Shown here: positions 15,946 to 23,312 of the stretch, in pieces
How the letters are laid out: each line of letters starts with the position of its first letter
How positions within the stretch are numbered: the stretch's first letter is position 1
Origin: Desulfovibrio legallii
Lineage (GTDB): Bacteria > Desulfobacterota > Desulfovibrionia > Desulfovibrionales > Desulfovibrionaceae
Assembly (NCBI RefSeq): GCF_004309735.1
Contig: NZ_SIXC01000016.1
Location: 12,816-45,959 of the forward strand
Length of the DNA: 33,144 bases
Direction of reading: 5' to 3'
Position numbers and translations under genes: made by a program
Notes under the pieces: generated by a model
What the model was told of the DNA's origin: nothing
The model's input: only the letters and a program-made list of their open reading frames with translations
Databases searched by the model: none

Positions 15946-16221
15946 ATGAACAAAAGCGAACTGATCAAAGCCTTGGCCGATGAAACCAACCTCCCTTCCG
16001 ATGATGCGTCGCTGGTGGTCAACACCTTTTTCAACACCATGAAAAAATCCCTGCTGGCCGGAGAAAGGATCGAAATCCGCGGCTTCGGCAGCTTTAAAAT
16101 CAAGGAGTACCAAGGCTACGCAGGCCGCAATCCCAAAACGGGCGAAAGCGTGACGGTGGCCTCCAAACGCCTGCCGTTCTTCCGCGCCGGGAAGGAATTG
16201 AAGGAATTCATCAACCAATAA
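15946..16221 (+). CDS. HU/IHF family DNA-binding protein
   Basis: A 91-residue histone-like nucleoid protein that binds the DNA minor groove and bends DNA. It has the N-terminal helices (MNKSELIKALADET) and the core RIEIRGFGSFKI. The arm RNPKTGE carries the intercalating proline, and GKELKEFIN closes the fold. The RIEIRGFGSF and GRNPKTG wording resembles IHF-beta more than E. coli HU, but the subtype cannot be settled by eye. The chosen ATG has GGAGG five bases upstream. A longer frame starting at 15904 lacks a ribosome site. It stands alone, with dapA 111 bases downstream. Confidence 0.92.
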   Translation: MNKSELIKALADETNLPSDDASLVVNTFFNTMKKSLLAGERIEIRGFGSFKIKEYQGYAGRNPKTGESVTVASKRLPFFRAGKELKEFINQ

Positions 16222-16260
16222 CGCCTATTGCGCCAAAAAGCTCACGGTTCCGGCCTTGCC

Positions 16261-16295
16261 GCCGACTGTCGGCCCCGCGTTGGTCGACAGTCGGC
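16261..16295 (+). promoter_or_regulatory. Hairpin between HU gene and dapA
   Basis: A perfect 11-base stem, GCCGACTGTCG and CGACAGTCGGC, with a 13-base loop, 40 bases after the HU stop and 37 before the dapA start. There is no T-run. It could be an RNA processing or stability element, or a leader structure for dapA. It does not resemble a lysine riboswitch. Confidence 0.45.
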
Positions 16296-16332
16296 GACGC
16301 CGCTATGGCGCGAGCGCGGACAGGAGTCAGCC

Positions 16333-17211
16333 ATGTTATTTTCCGGTGCCTTGACCGCTCTGGTCACCCCATTCCGCAACAACAGCCTGGACGAAGCCAC
16401 CTACCGGGCCTTCATAGAACACCAGATTAATGCGGGCATCCATGGCTTGGTGCCCTGCGGCACTACCGGCGAATCCGCCACCCTCAGCCATGAGGAACAC
16501 GAACGGGTCATCGAAATCTGCATTGATCAGGCCAAGGGCCGCGTGCCCGTGCTGGCCGGGGCTGGCTCCAACAACACCACCGAAGCCATCCGCCTGGCCC
16601 GCTTCGCCAAAAAAGCCGGGGCCGACGGGGCGCTGCTTATCACCCCCTACTATAACAAACCCACCCAGGAAGGCCTTTACCAGCACTACAAGGCCATTGC
16701 CAAAGCCGTGGATCTGCCTCTGGTGCCCTACAACGTGCCCGGACGCACCGGCTGCAATCTGCTGCCCCCCACCCTGGCCCGTCTGGCCCACGACTTTTCC
16801 AACATCGTGGGCGTCAAGGAAGCCACCGGCGACATGTCCCAGGCCAGCCGCATCCTTGAAAGCTGCCCCGAAGGCTTCTGCGTGCTCTCCGGCGACGACT
16901 TCACCGCCCTGCCCCTTATGGCCCTGGGCGGCAAGGGCGTCATCTCCGTCACTTCCAACGTGGCGCCCGACCGCATGGCCGCCATGTGCAACGCCTTCAA
17001 CCAGGGCGACCTGGCCGGTGCGGCCCGCCTGCACCACGAACTCTTCCCCTTGCACGAGGCCATGTTCCTGGAAAGCAACCCCATCCCGGCTAAAACCGCT
17101 CTGGCCCTGATGGGACGGATGGAAGCCGAACTGCGCCTGCCCCTCTGCCCCATGGGCGACAACGCCAAACACCGCCTCCTCGAAGTTCTGCGCCAGCAAA
17201 AACTGCTCTAG
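16333..17211 (+). CDS. dapA: 4-hydroxy-tetrahydrodipicolinate synthase
   Basis: Condenses pyruvate with aspartate semialdehyde, the first committed step to lysine and diaminopimelate. The 292-residue product matches the typical length. The Schiff-base lysine is K162 (IVGVKEATGD). Y133 (PYNVPGRTG) and T44-T45 (PCGTTGES) complete the proton relay, Y107 is the dimer-partner tyrosine, and R138 binds the substrate. AGGAG lies seven bases before the ATG, which was preferred over an upstream in-frame start at 16228. Repeat copy B follows directly. The assignment is secure. Confidence 0.97.
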   Translation: MLFSGALTALVTPFRNNSLDEATYRAFIEHQINAGIHGLVPCGTTGESATLSHEEHERVIEICIDQAKGRVPVLAGAGSNNTTEAIRLARFAKKAGADGALLITPYYNKPTQEGLYQHYKAIAKAVDLPLVPYNVPGRTGCNLLPPTLARLAHDFSNIVGVKEATGDMSQASRILESCPEGFCVLSGDDFTALPLMALGGKGVISVTSNVAPDRMAAMCNAFNQGDLAGAARLHHELFPLHEAMFLESNPIPAKTALALMGRMEAELRLPLCPMGDNAKHRLLEVLRQQKLL

Positions 17212-17222
17212 ATCAGATAACC

Positions 17223-17357
17223 TTTGAGAGTATGCATTTTCAAATGTTACGGCACGCTCGCTCCGGCGCTCCATCGCGCAACTAAATTGCGCTTGCGCCT
17301 CCACAGCGAGCGGCTGCTTACGCAACCGCCAGGGCATTTCAAAATTGCAATGCCCTG
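17223..17357 (+). repeat. Intergenic repeat, copy B
   Basis: It is collinear with copy A at 12758. A TTTGAGAG hairpin (17223-17244, 9-base stem with two G-T pairs) comes first. ACGCTC-N3-CCGGCGC at 17254, CGCCAG at 17327 and ATTTCAAAAT at 17336 follow. It ends in a further hairpin, CAGGGCATT/AATGCCCTG (17330-17357). Like copy A it begins right after an operon-ending stop codon. Confidence 0.6.
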
Positions 17358-17381
17358 AGGCAGCAGGACCGCGAATTTTTT

Positions 17382-17425
17382 TGTGGGGAGGGGAACTGTT
17401 GTGAACAAAAGTTCCCTTCCCCACA
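17382..17425. repeat. Long inverted repeat (16-base arms)
   Basis: TGTGGGGAGGGGAACT (17382-17397) pairs with AGTTCCCTTCCCCACA (17410-17425) through 15 Watson-Crick pairs and one G-T, with a 12-base loop. A T-run lies before it on the plus strand, so it is not a simple terminator in either direction. Confidence 0.6.
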
Positions 17426-17502
17426 TCCCCATCCTTCAAAAAACTTTTCTCCCGTGCCAGATTCCGCCGGGCGCCCCCTGACCGAAAGCAGACCAAGCGC
17501 AA

Positions 17503-17554
17503 AGCGGCGCGTCCTCTTGAGCAACTGTACTTTTACTCAAAAGGACGCGCCGCT
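17503..17554. repeat. Long inverted repeat (19-base arms)
   Basis: The arms at 17503-17521 and 17536-17554 are complementary with a single mismatch, beginning AGCGGCGCGTCCT and ending AGGACGCGCCGCT, around a 14-base loop. It is the longest stem in the window. It lies in the 574-base gap between dapA and purN, which holds no recognisable gene. Confidence 0.65.
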
Positions 17555-17661
17555 GTTCTGCGGTTCACGGCCCGGTGGAATTGGTGTGCTGTGGGCGACC
17601 CGCGCGTGCATAGGTCCAGGGCCAGGGGTCCAGAGGCATGGCCGCCGGGCGCGTTCCCCCT

Positions 17662-17788
17662 TAGAGCAGTTAGCGAATGAAATGAGCTAACTGCTCTGCA
17701 AGGATTTTCTTGAAAATCCTTGCCACAAAATGCGAGAAGGCAGGCTTTTGCCTGCCGTAAGCGAGCATTTCAAGTGTTAAATGCTCTA
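17662..17788. repeat. Four-hairpin array with terminal inverted repeats
   Basis: Four hairpins stand in tandem. AGAGCAGTTAGC/GCTAACTGCTCT (17663-17697) has a 12-base stem. GCAAGGATTTTC/GAAAATCCTTGC (17698-17723) has a 12-base stem and a 2-base loop. GGCAGGC/GCCTGCC (17739-17756) and GAGCATTT/AAATGCTC (17763-17786) complete the set. The whole block is framed by TAGAGCA and TGCTCTA. AAATGC at 17728 could pair with GCATTT at 17765 instead, giving alternative folds. The right end contains the purN stop codon. Confidence 0.65.
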
Positions 17789-18460
17789 GAAGCCCGTTTC
17801 CAGGGGCGGCCAAACCAGCCAATCGCCGTCACGGGGGGCGCGGGGGACGGCAGCGGGGGCGATAAAGACCCGCCGGTCCTGCACGCGCACCCGGCCTTGG
17901 GCCAGCCATTGCACGGCTTGGGGGTAAATGCGGTGCTCCATGACATGGATGCGCTGCATGAGCGTTGCGACGTCTTCACCGGCCTCCACGGGCACGGCGG
18001 CCTGGATGAGCACCGGGCCGCTGTCCACCTTTTCTTCCACAAAATGGACCGTGCAGCCGGAGAGTTTGACGCCGTAAGCCACGGCGTCGGCTCCGCCGTG
18101 CACGCCGGGAAAGCTGGGCAGCAGGGCGGGGTGAATATTGAGCACCCGCCCGGCAAAGGCTTCCAGAAAGTAAGGGGTGAGCAGACGCATATAGCCCGCC
18201 AGCACCACCAGATCTACGCCGTCGTCCTGCAGGGTCGCCGCCATGCTGCGATCAAAGCTCTCGCGGTCGGGGAAGCTGGTGTGGTCCAGGGTCAGGCAGG
18301 GCACGCCGACCCTGGCCGCGCGCTCAATGACTTTTGCGCCGGGCCGGTTGCAGACGACGCGCCGGATGTTCACGTCCAGAACCCCGGCGGCGGCCTTGTC
18401 GAACATGGCCTGGGCGTTAGTGCCGCTGCCGGAGGCCAGGATAGCGATATTCAGGGGCAT
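17786..18460 (-). CDS. purN: Phosphoribosylglycinamide formyltransferase
   Basis: Transfers a formyl group from 10-formyltetrahydrofolate to GAR in purine synthesis. It has 224 residues; E. coli PurN has 212, and the extra length is a C-terminal tail. Catalytic residues are N108 and H110 (LNIHPALLPSFPG) and D146 (EEKVDSGPV). The phosphate loop ASGSGTNAQ is at 9-17. The start MPLNIAIL is seven bases after the cobA-hemD stop. A longer in-frame extension would run into that gene. It is the last gene of the pepA operon, and its stop lies in the four-hairpin array. Confidence 0.95.
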   Translation of the reverse strand: MPLNIAILASGSGTNAQAMFDKAAAGVLDVNIRRVVCNRPGAKVIERAARVGVPCLTLDHTSFPDRESFDRSMAATLQDDGVDLVVLAGYMRLLTPYFLEAFAGRVLNIHPALLPSFPGVHGGADAVAYGVKLSGCTVHFVEEKVDSGPVLIQAAVPVEAGEDVATLMQRIHVMEHRIYPQAVQWLAQGRVRVQDRRVFIAPAAVPRAPRDGDWLVWPPLETGF

Positions 18461-18467
18461 GCTGTCC

Positions 18468-19997
18468 TCAGGCGCGGGCGGACCGCGCAAAATGGGTTTG
18501 CAGGGCCGCCACCAGAGCCGGAATGGTATACTCTTCCGGCTGGATGCGGCAGGCGAGACCGTGCGCGGCCAGGGTCCGGGCCGTGACCGGGCCGATGGCC
18601 GCCAGCTGCACTTCAGGATGGGCCTTAAGCGTGGCCGCCGGAATGAGCGCCAGGAAATTTTCCACCGTGGAGGAAGAACCAAAGGTAACGCAGTCCAGAT
18701 GGCCTTCTTCCAGGCAACGCAGCACGGCCTCCCGGTTATGGTCGGCGGGCACGGTCACATAGGCGGGCAGCACGTCCACCACGGCCCCGGCCTTACGCAG
18801 CTCTTCGGGCAGCACCTCGCGGGCCTTGGCCGCACGGGGCAGCAAAAAGCGCTTGCCCGCCACTGCGCCGCCTTCGCGGGCCAACAGCCCCTCCAGCACG
18901 CCTTCGGCCACATAGCGTTGCGGCACAAAATCCGGTGCAATGCCCCGGCCGCGCAGAGCCTCGGCCGTAGCCGGGCCAATGGCCGCCACCCGGCAGCCGC
19001 CCAGGGCGCGGCTGTCTTTGCCGACCACTGCCAAGCGTTGCCAGAAGTGACGCACCCCATTCACCGAAGTGAAGATAATCCAGTGATATTCCGCAAGGTT
19101 GGCCAGCGCTGCGTCCAGGGCGGCGTAGTCCTCCAGCGGGCGGATTTCTATGGTGGGGCACTGGATGACCTCGGCCCCCAGGCTTGTGAGGCTTTGGGCC
19201 AGACCGCTGGCCTGTTCCCGCGCACGGGTCACCACAATGCGGCGGCCGAACAGGGGGCGGTTTTCAAACCAGTTGAGCGTGCCGCGCAGGCCCGCCACCT
19301 TGCCCACCACAATGACCGAAGGGTTGGTGAAGGCCGCCGCAGCAGCCGCCTGGGGAAGCTCGGCCAGCGGCGCCGCAAGGCTGCGCTGGGCGGGCGTGGT
19401 GCCGCGGTAGACCAAGGCCGCCGGGGTGGCTGGGTCCATGCCCGCCGCCAGCAGGTTGCGCACAATATCCGGCAGATTCTTCATGCCCATGACAAAAACC
19501 AGCGTGGCGGCGCTGGCCGCCAAGGCGGCCCAGTTGTGCACCGATCCGGGCTTGTCCGGATTTTCGTGCCCTGTGATGATGGTTACAGAGGAAGCGAAGT
19601 CACGGTGCGTCAGGGGAATGCCCGCGTAGGCCGGAGCCGCCACCGTGCTGCTGATGCCGGGCACTTCCTCAAACGGCACGCCTGCGGCCACAAGCTCTTC
19701 GGCCTCTTCGCCGCCGCGCCCGAAAATATAGGGGTCACCGCCCTTGAGCCGGGCCACCACCTTGCCCTCGCGGGCCTTGGCCACCAGCAGGGCGTTGATC
19801 TGATCCTGGGGCAGGGCGTGGTTGCCCGCCACCTTGCCCACATAAATTTTTTCCGCGTCTGGCCGGACGTGGTCCAGCAGAGCCTCGTTGGCCAGGGCGT
19901 CGTAGACCACCACGTCGGCCCCGGCCAGGGCGTCGCGCCCTTTGAGGGTCAGCAGGCCCGCGTCGCCGGGGCCGGCCCCGATAAGATAGACCTTCAT
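18468..19997 (-). CDS. cobA-hemD: Bifunctional uroporphyrinogen-III C-methyltransferase/uroporphyrinogen-III synthase
   Basis: A 509-residue fusion. Residues 1-245 are a SUMT/CobA methyltransferase: MKVYLIGAGPGD, VVYDALAN, LKGGDPYIFGRGGEE and VPGISS. They make precorrin-2 with two SAM molecules. Residues about 255-509 are HemD, the uroporphyrinogen-III synthase: GRRIVVTRAREQASGL, IIFTSVNGV and FGSSSTVENF. The fusion thus makes and methylates uroporphyrinogen III. That feeds siroheme, cobalamin and, in Desulfovibrio and relatives, heme by the siroheme-dependent route. Fused forms are known in this group and in some Gram-positives. The ATG overlaps the pepA stop as ATGA. Confidence 0.95.
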   Translation of the reverse strand: MKVYLIGAGPGDAGLLTLKGRDALAGADVVVYDALANEALLDHVRPDAEKIYVGKVAGNHALPQDQINALLVAKAREGKVVARLKGGDPYIFGRGGEEAEELVAAGVPFEEVPGISSTVAAPAYAGIPLTHRDFASSVTIITGHENPDKPGSVHNWAALAASAATLVFVMGMKNLPDIVRNLLAAGMDPATPAALVYRGTTPAQRSLAAPLAELPQAAAAAAFTNPSVIVVGKVAGLRGTLNWFENRPLFGRRIVVTRAREQASGLAQSLTSLGAEVIQCPTIEIRPLEDYAALDAALANLAEYHWIIFTSVNGVRHFWQRLAVVGKDSRALGGCRVAAIGPATAEALRGRGIAPDFVPQRYVAEGVLEGLLAREGGAVAGKRFLLPRAAKAREVLPEELRKAGAVVDVLPAYVTVPADHNREAVLRCLEEGHLDCVTFGSSSTVENFLALIPAATLKAHPEVQLAAIGPVTARTLAAHGLACRIQPEEYTIPALVAALQTHFARSARA

Positions 19998-21499
19998 TGC
20001 ACGCCCCCCCTGGCCAGTTCCAGCAAGGTGCGCGCGCCAAAGGCCGTGGGGCCTTCGGGGCAGAGGGGCGTAGTTTTGGCGGCCCAGTCCACGCCGGCAA
20101 TGTCCAGGTGCGCCCAGCGTACGCCCTCCTGCACAAAATGCCGCAGGAACAGCGCAGCGTTGATAGCCCCGCCCTCGCGCGGGCCGATGTGGCAGATGTC
20201 CGCCACCTGGCTTTTCAGCTGCTCGGCATAAGGCTGCCAGAGGGGCAGGGGCCAGAAGTCTTCGCCACACGCCCCGCCCGCCGCGCGGATGCGCTCGGCA
20301 AGATCCGCGTCGTCGCAGAACAGCCCGGCCAGGCCCGTGCCCAGGGCCACGGCGCAGGCCCCGGTGAGGGTGGCAATATCCACCACGGCCGCCGGGGTCC
20401 AGGTTTTCTGGGCGTAGGCCAGAGCGTCGCAGAGGGCCAGACGGCCTTCGGCGTCGGTGTTCTGGATTTCCACTGTATCGCCATTGGCGGCGCGCACCAC
20501 GTCGCCGGGGCGCACGGCTCCGCCGTCGGGCATATTCTCCGCGCAGGTCAGCAGGCCGATCACGCGACGGGGCGCGCCTTCCCGCGCCAGGGCCGTGACC
20601 GTGGCCAGCACTGTGGCCGCACCGGTCATGTCGCTCTTCATCTGGTACATGTGAGCGGCAGGTTTAAGGCTGATGCCGCCGGAATCAAAAGTGATGCCTT
20701 TGCCCACCAGAATAAGGGGCTTGTCCTGCTCGTGCCCCTTGGGCGCGTGCTCCACCACCACCAGACGCGGCGGACGGCGCGACCCCTGGCCCACGGCCAG
20801 CAGGCAGCCCATGCCTTCGCGCTCCAGGGCCTCCTCGTCCAGCACGCTGCAGACAAAGCCCGCGTCCCGCGACAGTTCCTGAGCCTTTTCAGCCAGGGCC
20901 TGGGGGTAGAGCAGATTGGAAGGCGTAGTGGCCAAATCCCTGGCCAGACGCACGGCCGCAGCCGCATTCTCACCCCGGCGGGCCGCCGCCTGAAAGCCGT
21001 CCGGCACTTCCTCGCCGTCAAAGCCCAGGGCCAGCCATTGGGGATCGGCGGGTTCTTCCGCGTCGGGCTTTTTCAGAGCCGTAAAGCGGTACAGGGCCAG
21101 TTGGGCCGCGCACACGCATTCTTCCACCAGGCGCTCCCGGCCGCCAGGCAGCCCGGCCAGGGCCGATTCCGGCAGCAGCAGCGAGGCATAGCCCTGCCGC
21201 CGACAAAACTGCACAGCGGCCGCCAGGGCCTTGCGCACGCCGCCAAGATCCAGTTTTTCGCGCGGGCCCAGGCCCACGGCCAACGCGCGGGGCACGGGCA
21301 GATCCTTGTGGCCGTGCAGCAGGGCCAGTTCGCCCTTTTTGCCCTTAACATCCCGCAGGGCCGGGGCAATGACCAGCCAGGGCGCGGCCCGGTCGATCTG
21401 GGGGCACTGCTCCAGCACGGCTTCCCCCTCGCACACGGGCGCCAGCAGGACTTCCGCCTTCCACTGCTCGGGCCCCAGATTCTGAAAACGTATCTCCAT
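19994..21499 (-). CDS. pepA: Leucyl aminopeptidase (M17)
   Basis: A 501-residue cytosolic dizinc aminopeptidase, probably hexameric, that releases N-terminal residues from peptides. All active-site residues are in place: metal ligands K267, D272, D290, D349 and E351, and catalytic K279 and R353. They are numbered three lower than in E. coli PepA. The M17 signature NTDAEGRL is intact. The start MEIRFQNLG has AAGGAG eight bases upstream, and the frame extending to 22483 is only a chance extension under hemW. First gene of the pepA-cobA-hemD-purN operon. E. coli PepA also binds DNA; nothing here tests that. Confidence 0.96.
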   Translation of the reverse strand: MEIRFQNLGPEQWKAEVLLAPVCEGEAVLEQCPQIDRAAPWLVIAPALRDVKGKKGELALLHGHKDLPVPRALAVGLGPREKLDLGGVRKALAAAVQFCRRQGYASLLLPESALAGLPGGRERLVEECVCAAQLALYRFTALKKPDAEEPADPQWLALGFDGEEVPDGFQAAARRGENAAAAVRLARDLATTPSNLLYPQALAEKAQELSRDAGFVCSVLDEEALEREGMGCLLAVGQGSRRPPRLVVVEHAPKGHEQDKPLILVGKGITFDSGGISLKPAAHMYQMKSDMTGAATVLATVTALAREGAPRRVIGLLTCAENMPDGGAVRPGDVVRAANGDTVEIQNTDAEGRLALCDALAYAQKTWTPAAVVDIATLTGACAVALGTGLAGLFCDDADLAERIRAAGGACGEDFWPLPLWQPYAEQLKSQVADICHIGPREGGAINAALFLRHFVQEGVRWAHLDIAGVDWAAKTTPLCPEGPTAFGARTLLELARGGVQ

Positions 21500-21582
21500 G
21501 AGGTTCTCTCCTTGGCAACTCTTTGACGCCGCCTCGCGTGCGGCGCGGCCCGACGCCCGCTTGCGCCCTGTGCCGGACTGCG

Positions 21583-21611
21583 AATATACTGTGCGTCGGC
21601 CTTTTTGCCAA
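21583..21611 (-). promoter_or_regulatory. Predicted sigma-70 promoter of the pepA operon
   Basis: On the minus strand TTGGCA (21611-21606) and TATATT (21588-21583) are exactly 17 bases apart, in the 219-base gap between divergent pepA and hemW. The leader would be about 80 bases. Confidence 0.6.
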
Positions 21612-21650
21612 GGGCGACGCCGCCGGACCTTTGGGCAGGCCACAAGGCCC

Positions 21651-21678
21651 TTGTCTGAGCACGCTTCTTGCATATTTT
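21651..21678 (+). promoter_or_regulatory. Predicted sigma-70 promoter of hemW
   Basis: TTGTCT (21651-21656) and TATTTT (21673-21678) are separated by 16 bases, 40 bases before the hemW start. The match is moderate. Confidence 0.45.
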
Positions 21679-21718
21679 CAGCAAAGGCCTTTTGCCGCCC
21701 CATGATCAGGAACTTGCC

Positions 21719-22993
21719 ATGCTCGTCTATATCCATGTGCCCTTTTGCCGTACCCGCTGCCGTTACTGCGCCTTTCACTCCAACCCTCTGGGGCGCGGCG
21801 TGGCCGCCACCGCCTCCCCGGCCGTGCGGGACTATGTGGACACCCTGCTTATGGAGCTGGCCCTCTGGGGGGACCGCCTGGGCGGCAGCCCGGTAGAAAC
21901 CGTTTTTTTCGGCGGGGGCACCCCCAGCCTGCTGCCGCCGCGCATTATCGGCATCGTACTCGACCGTCTGTCCAAATATTTCAAACTGGCCCCCAAGGCC
22001 GAAGTAACCCTGGAAGCCAACCCCGAATCCCTGCGCGGCGGACACGTGGCGGCCCAGTTTCTGGATGCCGGGGTCAATCGCCTGTCCATCGGCCTGCAGA
22101 GCATGGACGAAGCCCAACTGCGCATGCTGGGCCGGGCGCACAAGGCCGCCGACAGCCTGCACGCCGTGTTTCTGGCGCGCGAAGCGGGCTGCACCAATAT
22201 CAACGTGGACCTCATGTGGGGGCTGCCGGGCCAGAGCGTGCGCCAATGGCTGCAGACACTTAAAGACGTCTTCCGTATGACGCCGGACCATATTTCGGCC
22301 TACGGCCTGACCCTGGAGCCGGGCACAGCCCTGGAAGCTGACGTGGAAGAAGGCCGCCTGAACCTGCCCCCCGAACGGGACCAGAACATCATGTTCATGG
22401 AAGGCGCGGCCCTGCTGGAACAGCACGGCTACCTGCACTATGAAATTTCCAATTTCGCCCGCATGGGCTTCCAGTGCCGCCACAATCTGGGCTATTGGGA
22501 AGGGGCCGACTACCTGGGCATGGGCCCCTCAGCCACCTCCACCATCCAGAACCGCCGCTGGACCAACCCCGCGGGGCAAAACGCCTGGAACACCCGCGTG
22601 CGCCAGGGCAGCCTGGACGCGGAAGCCGAAATCCTCAGCCCGCAAACCCGCGTGCTGGAGCTGCTCATGCTCCGCCTGCGCACGGCCCGCGGCCTGCGCA
22701 CCAAGGACTACCGCGACCTCACGGGCCGCGACTTCACCCGCGACCACCAGAAACTTGTCCGGGCCCTGCACGAAAACGGCCTCATCCGCCTGCGCGACGG
22801 CTACCTGCGCCTGACCCGCAAGGGCATGGTCGTTTCCAACGCCATCCTCACCAACCTCTTTGCCCGCACCAGCGAAGTGCTCAATGCCCCCCTGCCCCAG
22901 GGCTCGCCTTCCGCGGCCACTCCGGCCCCGGGCGCGCCCGCCTCTCCCGAGCCGGAACCGGACATCCGCCCCGTGCGCTGGCCCAGCGCCTAG
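21719..22993 (+). CDS. hemW: Radical SAM family heme chaperone HemW
   Basis: A 424-residue radical SAM protein of the HemW type (formerly called oxygen-independent coproporphyrinogen oxidase-like). The cluster cysteines are C10, C14 and C17 in HVPFCRTRCRYCAFHS. As in HemW, there is no fourth cysteine two residues after C17, which separates it from true HemN. GGGTPSLLPP and the Gln/Glu-rich radical SAM core follow, and the C-terminal HemN_C-like domain spans about residues 300-390. The last 30 residues are a Pro/Ala tail not seen in most members. HemW binds heme and helps insert it into proteins. The ATG at 21719 was chosen because the family starts right at MLVYIHVPFC. Confidence 0.9.
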   Translation: MLVYIHVPFCRTRCRYCAFHSNPLGRGVAATASPAVRDYVDTLLMELALWGDRLGGSPVETVFFGGGTPSLLPPRIIGIVLDRLSKYFKLAPKAEVTLEANPESLRGGHVAAQFLDAGVNRLSIGLQSMDEAQLRMLGRAHKAADSLHAVFLAREAGCTNINVDLMWGLPGQSVRQWLQTLKDVFRMTPDHISAYGLTLEPGTALEADVEEGRLNLPPERDQNIMFMEGAALLEQHGYLHYEISNFARMGFQCRHNLGYWEGADYLGMGPSATSTIQNRRWTNPAGQNAWNTRVRQGSLDAEAEILSPQTRVLELLMLRLRTARGLRTKDYRDLTGRDFTRDHQKLVRALHENGLIRLRDGYLRLTRKGMVVSNAILTNLFARTSEVLNAPLPQGSPSAATPAPGAPASPEPEPDIRPVRWPSA

Positions 22994-23093
22994 GGCGTTG
23001 CAATGCCCTGGATCACTGTGACGGCGCAAGCGTAGCTTCAGCCGTTGCGGCGCAAGAGCTTGGCCCGTTACGACGAAGAAGTTACGGGCCAAG
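22992..23093. repeat. Repeat fragment and hairpin after hemW
   Basis: TAGGGCGTTGCAATGCCCTGG (22991-23011) is self-complementary and echoes the GGGCATT/AATGCCC end of repeat copy B. The minus-strand GCTACGC at 23036-23030 followed by TTGCGCCG echoes copy A. A separate perfect 10-base stem, CTTGGCCCGT/ACGGGCCAAG, lies at 23059-23093. The 319-base gap 22994-23312 holds no recognisable gene. Confidence 0.4.
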
Positions 23094-23212
23094 ACAACAG
23101 CGCTAGCTATGGATGAAGACAGCACCGCTATTTATTTGCACGATTACGCGCCGGAACGAGCGTGTTTTAAACTCTGAAAAGACATATCTTCAAAGGTAAT
23201 CTGCTCGGAAAC

Positions 23213-23237
23213 AGGTTGCCAGAGGTAACTTTTTTTT
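23213..23237 (+). terminator. Rho-independent terminator in the hemW/oligosaccharyltransferase gap
   Basis: AGGTTGCC-AGA-GGTAACT forms an 8-base stem (with two G-T pairs) followed by eight T. It is 220 bases past the hemW stop, so it either ends a long hemW 3' region or terminates an unrecognised small transcript starting inside the gap. Confidence 0.6.
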
Positions 23238-23312
23238 GCAGCTTCCGGAATTTTCTTCGGTGCGCGCGGACGGCATACTTGCCCAAAGGCAGGACGCACC
23301 TCTTACCGCACG

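Noticed and set aside
16336..17502. 388-residue minus-strand frame opposite dapA
   Set aside because: Shadow of dapA, Gly/Gln/His-rich with no recognisable domain or ribosome site.
17639..17662. Possible small gene starting ATGGCCGCC at 17638
   Set aside because: It meets a stop within a few codons, has no convincing ribosome site, and lies among hairpins.
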